A stretch of DNA of 64,000 nt from JADJPO01 sp963724535 (lineage in GTDB: Bacteria > Actinomycetota > Actinomycetes > Actinomycetales > Kineosporiaceae). The stretch covers positions 484,500-548,499 of the forward strand of contig CAVRVD010000017.1 of the NCBI GenBank assembly GCA_963724535.1, read 5' to 3'. Below the pieces are notes generated by a model. It saw nothing but the letters and a program-made list of their open reading frames with translations, ran no database searches and was not told where the DNA came from. The position numbers were made by a program, and so were the translations under genes. Below are positions 35,083 to 45,798 of this stretch, one piece after another. How positions within the stretch are numbered: position 1 is the stretch's first letter; every line of letters begins with the position of its first letter.

Positions 35083-36345
35083 TCAGCGCCCGGTCGCGGC
35101 GGCCCGACGTCGGGCGATGGCGTCGACGCTCGCGGCCAGCAGCAGCACCAGGGCGGTGACCATGTACTGCGGCGCCGCCTCCGAGGTGATGAACGGCATG
35201 CCGTTGGCCAGCACCGCGATCACCAGGCCGCCGACGATCGCGTCGAGGATGCGGCCCTTGCCGCCGAACAGCGAGGTGCCACCGATCACCGCGGCGCCCA
35301 CTGCCAGCAGCAGGGTGGTGGAGCCACCTGTGGTCGGTGAGACCGAGTTGGCCCGGGAGGCCAGCACGATCCCGCCGACCGCCGCCATCGTCGAACAGAT
35401 GACGAAACAGATGATCTTGATCTGGACGACGTTGATCCCGGCCCGGCGCGAGGCCTCGGCGTTGCCACCGACCGCGTAGACATGTCGGCCGAACCGCGTC
35501 CGCCGCAGCAGGTACGTCAGCCCGACGACGAACACGGCAGTGATCGGGACGATGATGGGAACCCCCTTGAGCGAGGTCACCGCCGGGTTCACGCTGCGTT
35601 CGGTGCTGAGCAGCCAGGTGGCCACACCGAGCACGGCGGCCAGCCCGACCACCTTCGCCGCCAACACCGAGATCGGCTCGATGGGCAGCCCGGCCGCCGT
35701 CCGCCTGGTGCGGACCAGCCAGCCGACGCCGGCGTACGCGGCGACCGCGAGCAGGAACAGGACCCATCCCCAGAGCACCGGGATGTTCTTGTTCATCACC
35801 GACAGGACCGTCGCGTTGCGGATCGGGATCGTGCCGCCGCTGCCGATCACGGCGAGCATCAGGCCCTGCAGACCGAGGAAGAACGACAGGGTGACCACGA
35901 ACGACGGGATGCCGAGCTGGGCCACCAGCAGCCCGATCACCAGCCCGATCGCGGCTCCGGTCAGCAGGCAGCCGAGCAGGGCGATCGGCCAGGCGTACCC
36001 ACGCTGGGTGAGGAGCACCGCCATGATCGCCGCTGACGTCCCCGCCGCATACCCTGCGGACAGGTCGATCTCTCCGAGCAGCAGCACGAAGACCAGGCCC
36101 ATGGCGATGTAGATGACCCCGGCGCTCTGCAGCAGCAGGTTGGCCGCGTTGAACGGGGTGGCGAACTTGTCCCCCACCCAGGCGGAGAACAGGATCACCA
36201 GGACGACGAATCCCAGGATGGCGGGCAGCGCGCCCACGTCGCCGCCGCGGACCTTGTCGAGGTACCCGCGGACTTGGTCGCCGAGTCCGTCGGCGACCAC
36301 GGGCTGGACGTCGGAGGCAGGGGCGGGGGGTTGGGTGGTGGTCAC
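35083..36345 (-). CDS. xylH: Xylose-type ABC transporter permease
   Basis: A 420-residue inner-membrane permease of the ribose/xylose branch, with about ten or more hydrophobic helices. LLLGEIDLSAGYAAGTSAAIMAVLL, GIPSFVVTLSFFLGLQGLMLAVIGSGGTIPI, VYAVGGNAEASRRAGINV and GGTSLFGGKGRILDAIVGGLVIAVLANG are diagnostic for XylH. The GTG start overlaps the xylG stop by four bases. It forms the membrane channel of the XylFGH importer. Confidence 0.94.
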   Translation of the reverse strand: MTTTQPPAPASDVQPVVADGLGDQVRGYLDKVRGGDVGALPAILGFVVLVILFSAWVGDKFATPFNAANLLLQSAGVIYIAMGLVFVLLLGEIDLSAGYAAGTSAAIMAVLLTQRGYAWPIALLGCLLTGAAIGLVIGLLVAQLGIPSFVVTLSFFLGLQGLMLAVIGSGGTIPIRNATVLSVMNKNIPVLWGWVLFLLAVAAYAGVGWLVRTRRTAAGLPIEPISVLAAKVVGLAAVLGVATWLLSTERSVNPAVTSLKGVPIIVPITAVFVVGLTYLLRRTRFGRHVYAVGGNAEASRRAGINVVQIKIICFVICSTMAAVGGIVLASRANSVSPTTGGSTTLLLAVGAAVIGGTSLFGGKGRILDAIVGGLVIAVLANGMPFITSEAAPQYMVTALVLLLAASVDAIARRRAAATGR

Positions 36346-37145
36346 GCCAGGGCCTCCTTGGCTTCGTCGGTCAGTCCGATGTCCCCGGTGCGTCCGGCCG
36401 TGATCAGCTCCACGATCTGTCCGTGGGTGACCTCGGAGGCCGGCACCTGGGCGGCCAGCTGGCCGAGGTAGAGGGCGGCGACGCTGTCGGCGACCTGGAG
36501 CACGTCGTTCATGTTGTGCGAGATGAGAATCACCGCCAGGCCGTTGTCCGCCAGCCGGCGGACCAGGTTCAGCACCTGCTCGGTCTGGGCGACCCCGAGC
36601 GCCGCGGTGGGCTCGTCGAGGATGACCAGCTTGCTGTTCCACAGCACCGCCCGGGCGATGGCCACGGTCTGGCGTTGTCCACCGGACAGGCTGGCGACGC
36701 GCATCCGCACCGACTTCAGGGTGCGGACGGACAACCCTGCCAGCGTCTCGCTGGCCCGGCGCTCCATGGTCGTCTCGTCCAGGTTCGCCTCACTGCCCAG
36801 CTCACGGCCGAGGAACATGTTGGCCACGACGTCGAGGTTGTCGCACAGCGCGAGGTCCTGGTAGACGACCTCGATGCCGAGGTCGTTGGCCTGCCGCGGA
36901 TTGGTGACATGAACCTGCTTGCCGTCGAAGGTGTAGGTGCCGCCGTCGAAGACATAGATGCCGGCCACTCCCTTGATCAGGGTCGACTTCCCGGCCCCGT
37001 TGTCCCCGACCAGCGCCGTGACCTTTCCCGGCCAGGCATCCAGGTCGACGCCCTTGAGTACCTCGACGGCTCCGAAACTCTTGGTCACCCCGCGCAGGCT
37101 CAGCAGTGGTCTGTCGGCCGGGGTGCTTGACGCGCTAGCGGTCAT
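36342..37145 (-). CDS. xylG: Xylose-type ABC transporter ATP-binding protein (single-domain)
   Basis: A 267-residue ATPase. Walker A is GDNGAGKST, the signature LSGGQRQ and Walker B LVILDEPTAALG, with the H-loop in LISHNMNDV. VEVVYQDLALCDNLDVVANMFLGRE is typical of the sugar (CUT2) class. E. coli XylG and RbsA have two fused ABC domains of about 500 residues; this one has only one, so it probably acts as a homodimer. ATG 37145 has AGGAG at better spacing than the adjacent GTG 37148. The coding region overlaps xylH by four bases. Confidence 0.93.
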   Translation of the reverse strand: MTASASSTPADRPLLSLRGVTKSFGAVEVLKGVDLDAWPGKVTALVGDNGAGKSTLIKGVAGIYVFDGGTYTFDGKQVHVTNPRQANDLGIEVVYQDLALCDNLDVVANMFLGRELGSEANLDETTMERRASETLAGLSVRTLKSVRMRVASLSGGQRQTVAIARAVLWNSKLVILDEPTAALGVAQTEQVLNLVRRLADNGLAVILISHNMNDVLQVADSVAALYLGQLAAQVPASEVTHGQIVELITAGRTGDIGLTDEAKEALA

Positions 37146-37182
37146 CACACGCTCCTCGCGATGGCTCGGCTACTCGGGTGGG

Positions 37183-37219
37183 CCGGGACCCGGGTCCTGT
37201 GCGAGGACCCGGGTCCCGG
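37183..37219 (-). other. 16-bp perfect stem-loop between xylF and xylG
   Basis: The arm 37183-37198 begins CCGGGACC and is the exact reverse complement of 37204-37219, around the loop GTGCG. It lies between the xylF stop (37244) and the xylG ribosome site. Such structures stabilise the upstream message or attenuate the downstream genes, making more binding protein than membrane components. The arms also contain internal CCCGGG, so slipped pairings are possible. Confidence 0.85.
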
Positions 37220-37243
37220 GTGGTAATGGCACGGTGCAAGGCC

Positions 37244-38362
37244 TCAGCTGACGCCGGCCTCCGTGCAGGCCGCCTTCAGCTCGGCCGTGGTGCAGATCTT
37301 GTCCACCGTGGTGAACCCGTCGGCGATGACGTCCTTGACGGTGTCCTTGTAGATCGGCTGCGGCTCAAGCAGCACCGAGGGAACGTCCACGTTGGCCTCG
37401 GTGTCCTTGACCGTGCCGGTGGCCAGCGCGTCAGCCGCGGCCGTGTCGCCCTTGGCCAGCGCGATCGCCAGCTCGGCGGCTGCGTCGGCCTCCTTCTTGA
37501 CCGCCTTGTAGACCGTGACGTACTGGGTACCGAGCAGCACCCGCTGCAGGCCCTCGTCGGTGGCATCCTGCCCAGTCACCGGCACCTTCCCGGCCAGGCC
37601 GTTTCGGGCCAGGACCGAGATCGCCGCGCCGCCGAGCCCGTCGTTGGCGGCGGCCACGCCGTCCACCTTGCCGCTGGCCTTGGCGAACATCTGCTCGAAG
37701 ACGGTGACGGCCCTGGTGTTGTCCCAGTCCGGCACGGCCTGCGAGTCGGTCACTGTGTAACCGGCATCCTTGATCGCCGTGTCGTAGCCCTCCTTGAACA
37801 GGGTGGCGTTGTTGTCCGTCGGAGATCCGTTGAGCTCCAGGACGTTTCCGGTGGTCTTACCGGCTTCCTGCAGGCCCTTGACCAGGCCCTCGCCGATCGC
37901 GGTGCCGACCGCCACATTGTCGAAGGACACGTAGTACTTGGCGCCGCCGTTCAGGGTGAGCCGGTCGTAGTCGATCACCGGGATACCCGCCGCCGAGGCC
38001 CTGTCGATCACGGCCTTGCCGGTGTCGGAGTCGAGGTTGACGATCATCAGGACGTTGACGCCGGAGCCGATCATCCCGTCGGCCAGGGTCTGGAACTTGG
38101 CCTTGTCACCTTCGGCGTTCTGGATGTCCGCCTCGACGCCCGCGGCGTCGAAGGCCTCCTGGAGGAACGGGCGGTCCGCGGTCTCCCACCGGGCCGAGGA
38201 GGCCGAGTCGGGCAGGATCACCCCGACCTTGCCGACCTGGCCGCCCGCCGCCGACTCCGCGGCCGAGGTGCCGGCCGTGGAGGCATCGTCCCCGCCACAG
38301 GCGCTCAGGGCGAGTGCTCCGACGGCGGTCAGGGCGAGTGCCCCGACAGTACGCTTGCGCAT
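37244..38362 (-). CDS. xylF: Xylose/multiple-sugar ABC transporter substrate-binding lipoprotein
   Basis: A 372-residue lipoprotein that binds a pentose or related monosaccharide outside the membrane. ATG 38362 has GAAGGGA upstream. The signal ends with LALSAC, then a Ser/Ala/Thr linker. The periplasmic-binding fold shows VGVILPDSASSARWETADRPFLQEAF, MIVNLDSDTGKAVIDRA, IPVIDYDRLTLNGGAKYYVSFDNVAVG and VAAANDGLGGAAI, close to XylF/ChvE. It is first in the xylF-xylG-xylH-ROK operon; the ligand, probably D-xylose, is inferred. Confidence 0.93.
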   Translation of the reverse strand: MRKRTVGALALTAVGALALSACGGDDASTAGTSAAESAAGGQVGKVGVILPDSASSARWETADRPFLQEAFDAAGVEADIQNAEGDKAKFQTLADGMIGSGVNVLMIVNLDSDTGKAVIDRASAAGIPVIDYDRLTLNGGAKYYVSFDNVAVGTAIGEGLVKGLQEAGKTTGNVLELNGSPTDNNATLFKEGYDTAIKDAGYTVTDSQAVPDWDNTRAVTVFEQMFAKASGKVDGVAAANDGLGGAAISVLARNGLAGKVPVTGQDATDEGLQRVLLGTQYVTVYKAVKKEADAAAELAIALAKGDTAAADALATGTVKDTEANVDVPSVLLEPQPIYKDTVKDVIADGFTTVDKICTTAELKAACTEAGVS

Positions 38363-38460
38363 GTTTCCGGTCCCTTCTCGAGCCGGACGGCTCCGAGACG
38401 TGTCGGCCGAGGAATCACCCCTCGACCCGGGCTGTGCGGACCCGGCACGCTCCGGGACCG

Positions 38461-38489
38461 CCAATATGTTGCCGGGGACAACATATTGG
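38461..38489. promoter_or_regulatory. Operator candidate upstream of xylF (11-bp perfect inverted repeat)
   Basis: CCAATATGTTG (38461-38471) and CAACATATTGG (38479-38489) are exact reverse complements around seven G/C-rich bases. The site lies about 99-127 bp before the xylF start, in the promoter region, and is conspicuously AT-rich for this genome. The ROK regulator at the operon end is the natural candidate to bind it. A LacI or other repressor cannot be excluded. Confidence 0.75.
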
Positions 38490-38595
38490 GGCGGCGATGA
38501 CGCCGACAGCACTATCCGGACACCAGGCGGTCACATTCTGGTAACACACCCGCCGGTCGGGACACGCCGCCCGCTGGGGCGCCCGGTGCAGTCGG

Positions 38596-41334
<2,739 letters not shown>

Positions 41335-41488
41335 GATCCGGCTCCTTACGTCGCTGCTGATGACCTAGACGGCATCCTGCCCGATCCCTGTCCGCCGGGG
41401 CATCCGGGCAGGGACGGAAAACGGCGGTCGGGGGCCAACCGTGGGCCCAGCGGTCGTACACCGGTCCGATGACGTCGGGGCGATCAGA

Positions 41489-41527
41489 TATCTCGATGTC
41501 GAAATAAACTCTCTCGACATCGAGATA
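41489..41527. promoter_or_regulatory. Paired palindromic operators in the acnA promoter region
   Basis: TATCTCGATGTCGA (41489-41502) and TCGACATCGAGATA (41514-41527) are exact complements. Each half is also a near-palindromic 18-bp site (41489-41506 and 41510-41527, each about 7 of 9 matched), with centres 21 bp apart, two helical turns. They lie 155-193 bp upstream of acnA. In Streptomyces, TamR, a urate-responsive MarR-family protein, controls aconitase; a TamR-like factor is my inference. Confidence 0.7.
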
Positions 41528-41571
41528 CTTTGTCAAGGAATCCGCGGATTCCACAAGCACCGGCGCTGCGG

Positions 41572-42909
41572 TCAGATCGGCTCAAGAGCGGCAACGCACT
41601 CCACGTGGTGGGTCATCGGGAACAGGTCGAAGGCCCGCAGGCCGCTCAGCCGGTAGCCGTGCCGCCCGGCGGTGGCCACGTCCCGGGCCAGGGCCGCCGG
41701 GTCGCAGGCCACGTACACGACGACCCGGGGCCGCGCAGCGCACAGCGTCTCGACGACGCCCCGCCCGGCCCCGGCCCGGGGCGGGTCGAGCACCACGACG
41801 TCGGCCCGCCCGTCGAACGGGGACTGGGCCAGCTCGGCGGAGAGCACCCGCTCCACCCGACCCTGCCGGATCCGGACCCGAGCCTGGCCGTGCAGGTTGC
41901 GCCGGGCGTCGGTGACCGCCCGGGCCTGCGACTCGACCGCGAGCACCGCGCCGTCCGGCCCGACCCGTCGGGCGAGGCCGGCGGCGAACAGACCCACGCC
42001 GGCGTACAGGTCGAGCACCCGCTCCCCCGCCCGCGCGGCCGCGAGATCCAGGACGGCGTCCAGCAGCACCTGCGCGGCCGCCGGATGCACCTGCCAGAAC
42101 CCGCCCTGGCTGACCCGCAGCCGCAGCTGCTCTCCGCCGCAGTCCACCCCGTGCTCGACCCAGGTCCGTCCCCGCAGCCGGGTCAGGCCGGAGCGGGTGC
42201 GCCGAGCCAGGCTGACCTCACTGGCCAGCGCTGGGACGTCCACCGGCCTGCTCAGGTCGGCCGGCTCGACGACGACCAGCGCCGGCGGCTGCGCGCCCAG
42301 GCACACCTCGACGGCGGCCGCCTCCGACCATCGTCGGGCGGCCAGGTCCGCCACCACCAGCCCGGGGTCGGCGATCGGGCAGTCGGCCAGCGGCAGCACG
42401 GTGTGCGACCGGTGCGCGCGCAGCCCCAGCCGACCGTGATCGTCGACCGCGAACCGCATCCGGGTCCGCCAGGCCAGCCCGTCGTCGTCGGTCGCCCCCG
42501 GCACGGCGACCGCCTCGACCACCAGGTCGGGCCGGTCCAGAGCGGCCAGCCGGCGCAGCTGCTCGCGGACCAGCTCGGCCTTTCCGGACCGCTGGGCGGC
42601 CAGCGAGGCGTGCTGCCAATCACAGCCGCCGCAGCCGCCCGGTCCGCTGACCGGGCACGGCGGGTCCACTCGCTGCGGCGAGGCCCGCAGGATCCGGACG
42701 GCGTCCGCCCGCCAGTACCGCCGGTCGGCGCCCTGGGCGCTGTCCGGCGGATCGGTGAGCCGGGCCAGGACCAGCTCGCCGGGCAGGGCGTGCCGGACGA
42801 AGACCACCCGTCCCTCGTGCCGGGCCACGCAGCTGCCACCGGCCGCCACCGCGCCGATCTCCAGGCGGAGCAGGCCCGTGGCCGGCTCGGGCACCGCCGG
42901 GTCGGTCAC
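41572..42909 (-). CDS. TRAM-domain class I methyltransferase, RlmD/TrmA family (RNA uridine-C5)
   Basis: A 445-residue enzyme that would methylate uridine C5 in rRNA or tRNA. The N-terminal TRAM domain (LRLEIGAVAAGGSCVARHEGRVVFVRHALPGE) is followed by an Fe-S cysteine cluster (CPVSGPGGCGGCDWQH, with a fourth Cys in PLADCPIAD). The methyltransferase part has VLDLYAGVGLFAAGLA for SAM, VVVLDPPRAGAG and VVYVACDPAALARDV with the catalytic Cys. GTG 42909 overlaps the stop of the potassium transporter gene by four bases. RlmD versus RumB/TrmA specificity is not decided from sequence alone. Confidence 0.9.
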   Translation of the reverse strand: MTDPAVPEPATGLLRLEIGAVAAGGSCVARHEGRVVFVRHALPGELVLARLTDPPDSAQGADRRYWRADAVRILRASPQRVDPPCPVSGPGGCGGCDWQHASLAAQRSGKAELVREQLRRLAALDRPDLVVEAVAVPGATDDDGLAWRTRMRFAVDDHGRLGLRAHRSHTVLPLADCPIADPGLVVADLAARRWSEAAAVEVCLGAQPPALVVVEPADLSRPVDVPALASEVSLARRTRSGLTRLRGRTWVEHGVDCGGEQLRLRVSQGGFWQVHPAAAQVLLDAVLDLAAARAGERVLDLYAGVGLFAAGLARRVGPDGAVLAVESQARAVTDARRNLHGQARVRIRQGRVERVLSAELAQSPFDGRADVVVLDPPRAGAGRGVVETLCAARPRVVVYVACDPAALARDVATAGRHGYRLSGLRAFDLFPMTHHVECVAALEPI

Positions 42910-44957
42910 CGGTCGGGATCGACGGTCGGCTCGTCGTCCGCGCCCGTCTGCAGGGCACGGATGGCCAGCTGCGGCAGCTCGTCGTCCCGCTCGCCGAGTC
43001 CCTCGGAGGAGGTCAGCTGCCAGGGCACGCTGGCCACCATCACCCCGGGTGTGTAGTGCAGCCGGGTCTTCAGGCGCAGCGCGCTCTGGTTGTGCAGCAG
43101 CTGCTCCCACCAGTGCCCGACCACGTACTCCGGCACGTACACCACCACCAGGTCCCGGGGACTGTCCCGGCGGATGCTCTGGACGTATTCCAGCACCGGT
43201 CGGGTGATCTCCCGGTAGGGGGAGTCCAGGGCGCGCAGAGCCACCGGGATGTCCCGGGTGTCCCACTCCCGCTGCAGGGCCGCGGTCTCCTCGGGGTCGG
43301 TGACGACGGTCACCGCCTCCAACACCGACGGTCGGGCCGCCCGGGCGTAGGCGAGGGCCCGCAGGGTCGGCCTGTGGATCTTCGAGACCAGCACGATGGC
43401 ATGCACCCGGGACGGCAGCTGACGCGCCGTGGCGTCGGAGCCGACGGACAGTTCGCGACGGACCGACCGGTAGTGCCCGCGGATGCTGCGCATCACCAGG
43501 TAGAGCCCGCTCATCGCGAACAGGGCCAGGTAGGCCCCGTGCACGAACTTGGTGACCAGCACGATCACCAGGACCAGGCTGGTGACGCTCAGCCCGACCA
43601 GGTTGACCAGCCGGGACCGGAACATTCGGTTGCGGGCCTTGCGGTCGGTCTCGATGCGCAGCCGCCGGGTCCAGTGCCGGACCATGCCGGCCTGGCTGAG
43701 GGTGAAGGAGATGAACACCCCGACGATGTACAGCTGGATCAGCTTGGTGACCTGGGCGTCGTAGATGAGGATCAGCGCGATCGCCCCGGCGGCCAGGGTG
43801 AGGATGCCGTTGCTGAAGGCCAGCCGGTCGCCACGGGTGTACAGCTGGCGGGGCATCAGGTCGTCGCGGGCCAGGATCGAACCGAGCACCGGGAAGCCGT
43901 TGAACGCGGTGTTGGCGGCCATCAGCAGGATCAGCCCGGTGCACGCGGCGACGAAGTAGAAGGCCCCCGGGACGCCGGCGAACAGCGCCCGCGCGACCTG
44001 CCCGATCACCGGGTTCTGCGCGTAGTCCTCCCCCACCGGCACGCCGTCGCGCAGCAGCTGGGTGGCGGGTTCCTCGACGTAGCGGATGTGCATCTCCTGG
44101 GCCAGCAGGAGGACCGACATCAGCATGGTGACGGCGATGGCGCCGAGCAGGGCCAGGGTGGTCGCGGCGTTGCGGCTCTTGGGCCGGCGGAAGGCCGGCA
44201 CCCCGTTGCTGATCGCCTCCACCCCGGTCAGCGCCGCGCAGCCCGAGGAGAACGCCCGCAGCAGCAGGAACCCCCAGCCGAGCCCGATCATCCCCTGCTC
44301 GTAGTCCGACAGGGGGACGATGGTCAGCTCCGAGCTCTCCACCGCCGGCAGGGTGCCGCTCAGCCAGCGATAGAAGCCGTAGGCGGACATGCCGAGGATG
44401 GCGATCATGAAGGCGTAGGTGGGGACGGCGAACGCCCGTCCGGACTCGCGCACCCCCCGCAGGTTCACCGCCGTCAGCACCACGACCACGCCCACGGCCA
44501 GCAGGGCCTCATGCTCGCGGAGCGCCGGGATCGCCGAGCTGGCGTACTGAGCCCCGGAGGAGACCGAGACCGCGACGGTCAACACGTAGTCGACCAGCAA
44601 CGCGCTTGCCACTCCCAGGCCGGCTGGCACGCCCAGGTTGGTGGTGGCCACCTCGTAGTCCCCGCCGCCGGAGGGGTAGGCGTGCACGTTCTGCCGGTAG
44701 GACAACACCACCACGCCCATCACCGAGACCACGGCCAGACCGACCCACGGTGAGGCGATGTAGGCCGCCGACCCCGCGAACGCCAGGGTCAGGAGGATCT
44801 CGTCGGGCGCGTAGGCCACCGAGGACAGCGCATCGGAGGCGAAGACCGGCAGCGCGATGCGTTTGGGCAGCAGCGTCTCGGCCAGCCGATCGCTGTGGAA
44901 GGGACGCCCGACCAGGAGGCGCTTGACGGCGTCAGTGAACGCGGGCACGCACGGCAT
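42906..44957 (-). CDS. kimA: APC-superfamily transporter of the KimA potassium-importer type
   Basis: A 683-residue membrane protein with about 12 helices followed by a soluble C-terminal region of roughly 200 residues. The sequence closely follows Bacillus subtilis KimA, a high-affinity potassium/proton symporter inhibited by cyclic di-AMP: VKRLLVGRPF, SDALSSVAYAPDEIL, LSYRQNVHAYPSGGGDYEV, LVDYVLTVAVSVSSG, LRAFSSGCAALTGVEAISNGVPAFR and GDRLAFSNGIL. Many annotations call this family amino-acid permease. It is divergent from two RCK proteins, which supports potassium. Start ATG 44957 (GTG 44948 possible). It is coupled to the methyltransferase by a GTGA overlap. Confidence 0.85.
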   Translation of the reverse strand: MPCVPAFTDAVKRLLVGRPFHSDRLAETLLPKRIALPVFASDALSSVAYAPDEILLTLAFAGSAAYIASPWVGLAVVSVMGVVVLSYRQNVHAYPSGGGDYEVATTNLGVPAGLGVASALLVDYVLTVAVSVSSGAQYASSAIPALREHEALLAVGVVVVLTAVNLRGVRESGRAFAVPTYAFMIAILGMSAYGFYRWLSGTLPAVESSELTIVPLSDYEQGMIGLGWGFLLLRAFSSGCAALTGVEAISNGVPAFRRPKSRNAATTLALLGAIAVTMLMSVLLLAQEMHIRYVEEPATQLLRDGVPVGEDYAQNPVIGQVARALFAGVPGAFYFVAACTGLILLMAANTAFNGFPVLGSILARDDLMPRQLYTRGDRLAFSNGILTLAAGAIALILIYDAQVTKLIQLYIVGVFISFTLSQAGMVRHWTRRLRIETDRKARNRMFRSRLVNLVGLSVTSLVLVIVLVTKFVHGAYLALFAMSGLYLVMRSIRGHYRSVRRELSVGSDATARQLPSRVHAIVLVSKIHRPTLRALAYARAARPSVLEAVTVVTDPEETAALQREWDTRDIPVALRALDSPYREITRPVLEYVQSIRRDSPRDLVVVYVPEYVVGHWWEQLLHNQSALRLKTRLHYTPGVMVASVPWQLTSSEGLGERDDELPQLAIRALQTGADDEPTVDPDR

Positions 44958-45129
44958 CGTAGGCGGGGCCGCCGTACGTGTAGCGTCGGCTCCGACGGCG
45001 GGTCGGGTCTGGGCGCCGGCCGGTTGGTCCGATGCAGTGACCCGATCGCCCCGGCGGCCCGGCTCGACGTCGGGAGGTCGTCGGTCGGCCGGGCCGCGGG
45101 GAACGGCGACGAAGGAGAGAACGAGGGCC

Positions 45130-45798
45130 GTGCATTTCGTGATCATGGGGTGCGGCCGGACCGGCTCCACCCTGGCCCAGATGGTCGAAGACCGCGGGCA
45201 CACCGCGGCGGTCATCGACCAGAACCCGGATGCCTTCCGGCGTCTTGGCGCCCAGTTCGAGGGACAACGGGTCACCGGGATCGGGTTCGACCGGGAGATT
45301 CTCAAGCAGGCCGGGATCGACGAGGCCTACGCGTTCGCCGCGGTGAGCAGCGGCGACAACTCCAACATCCTGGCCGCCCGGGTGGCGCGTGAGATGTTCG
45401 GCGTCTCCAACGTGGTGGCCCGGATCTACGACCCCGGCCGTGCCGAGGTCTACCAGCGCCTCGGCATCCCGACGGTCGCCACCGTGCGCTGGACCGCCGA
45501 CCAGATCGTCCGCCGGCTGCTGCCGGTCGGGGCCGCCTCGGAGTTCCGCGACGCCTCAGGCCTGCTGGTGCTCGCCGAGATCCACGTCCACCCCAGCTGG
45601 GTGGGCCGGCAGATGGCGGCGATCGAGGCCGCGACCCGCGCCCGGGTCGCCTTCCTCACCCGGCTCGGCGAGGGCATCGTCCCCACCGACGAGACCGTCT
45701 ACCAAGAGGGCGACCTGGTCCACCTGATGATCCGGGAGAGCAACCTGCCCGAAGCCGAGTCGGTGCTGGCCGCTCGCCCCGCCCTGGGAGGCAGCTGA
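45130..45798 (+). CDS. trkA: RCK (TrkA-type) potassium uptake regulatory protein, first of two
   Basis: A 222-residue cytoplasmic protein with an RCK-N Rossmann domain (HFVIMGCGRTGSTLAQ, the GxGxxG dinucleotide loop, then AAVIDQNPDAFRRL) and an RCK-C domain from about residue 135 (LAEIHVHPSWVGRQMAAIEAATRARVAFL). These proteins gate potassium channels or transporters in response to NAD(H), ATP or, through RCK-C, cyclic di-AMP in some species. The start is GTG 45130 behind AAGGAG. It overlaps the next gene at TGATG and corresponds to CeoB of mycobacteria. Confidence 0.92.
   Translation: MHFVIMGCGRTGSTLAQMVEDRGHTAAVIDQNPDAFRRLGAQFEGQRVTGIGFDREILKQAGIDEAYAFAAVSSGDNSNILAARVAREMFGVSNVVARIYDPGRAEVYQRLGIPTVATVRWTADQIVRRLLPVGAASEFRDASGLLVLAEIHVHPSWVGRQMAAIEAATRARVAFLTRLGEGIVPTDETVYQEGDLVHLMIRESNLPEAESVLAARPALGGS

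Noticed and set aside
42906..44957. Plain amino-acid permease label for the APC protein
   Set aside because: Its motifs align along the membrane part with KimA, and its neighbours are RCK potassium proteins; amino-acid transport is kept only as an alternative.
44958..45129. Riboswitch in front of the KimA-type gene
   Set aside because: I looked for the ydaO core elements in this 172-bp gap and found none.
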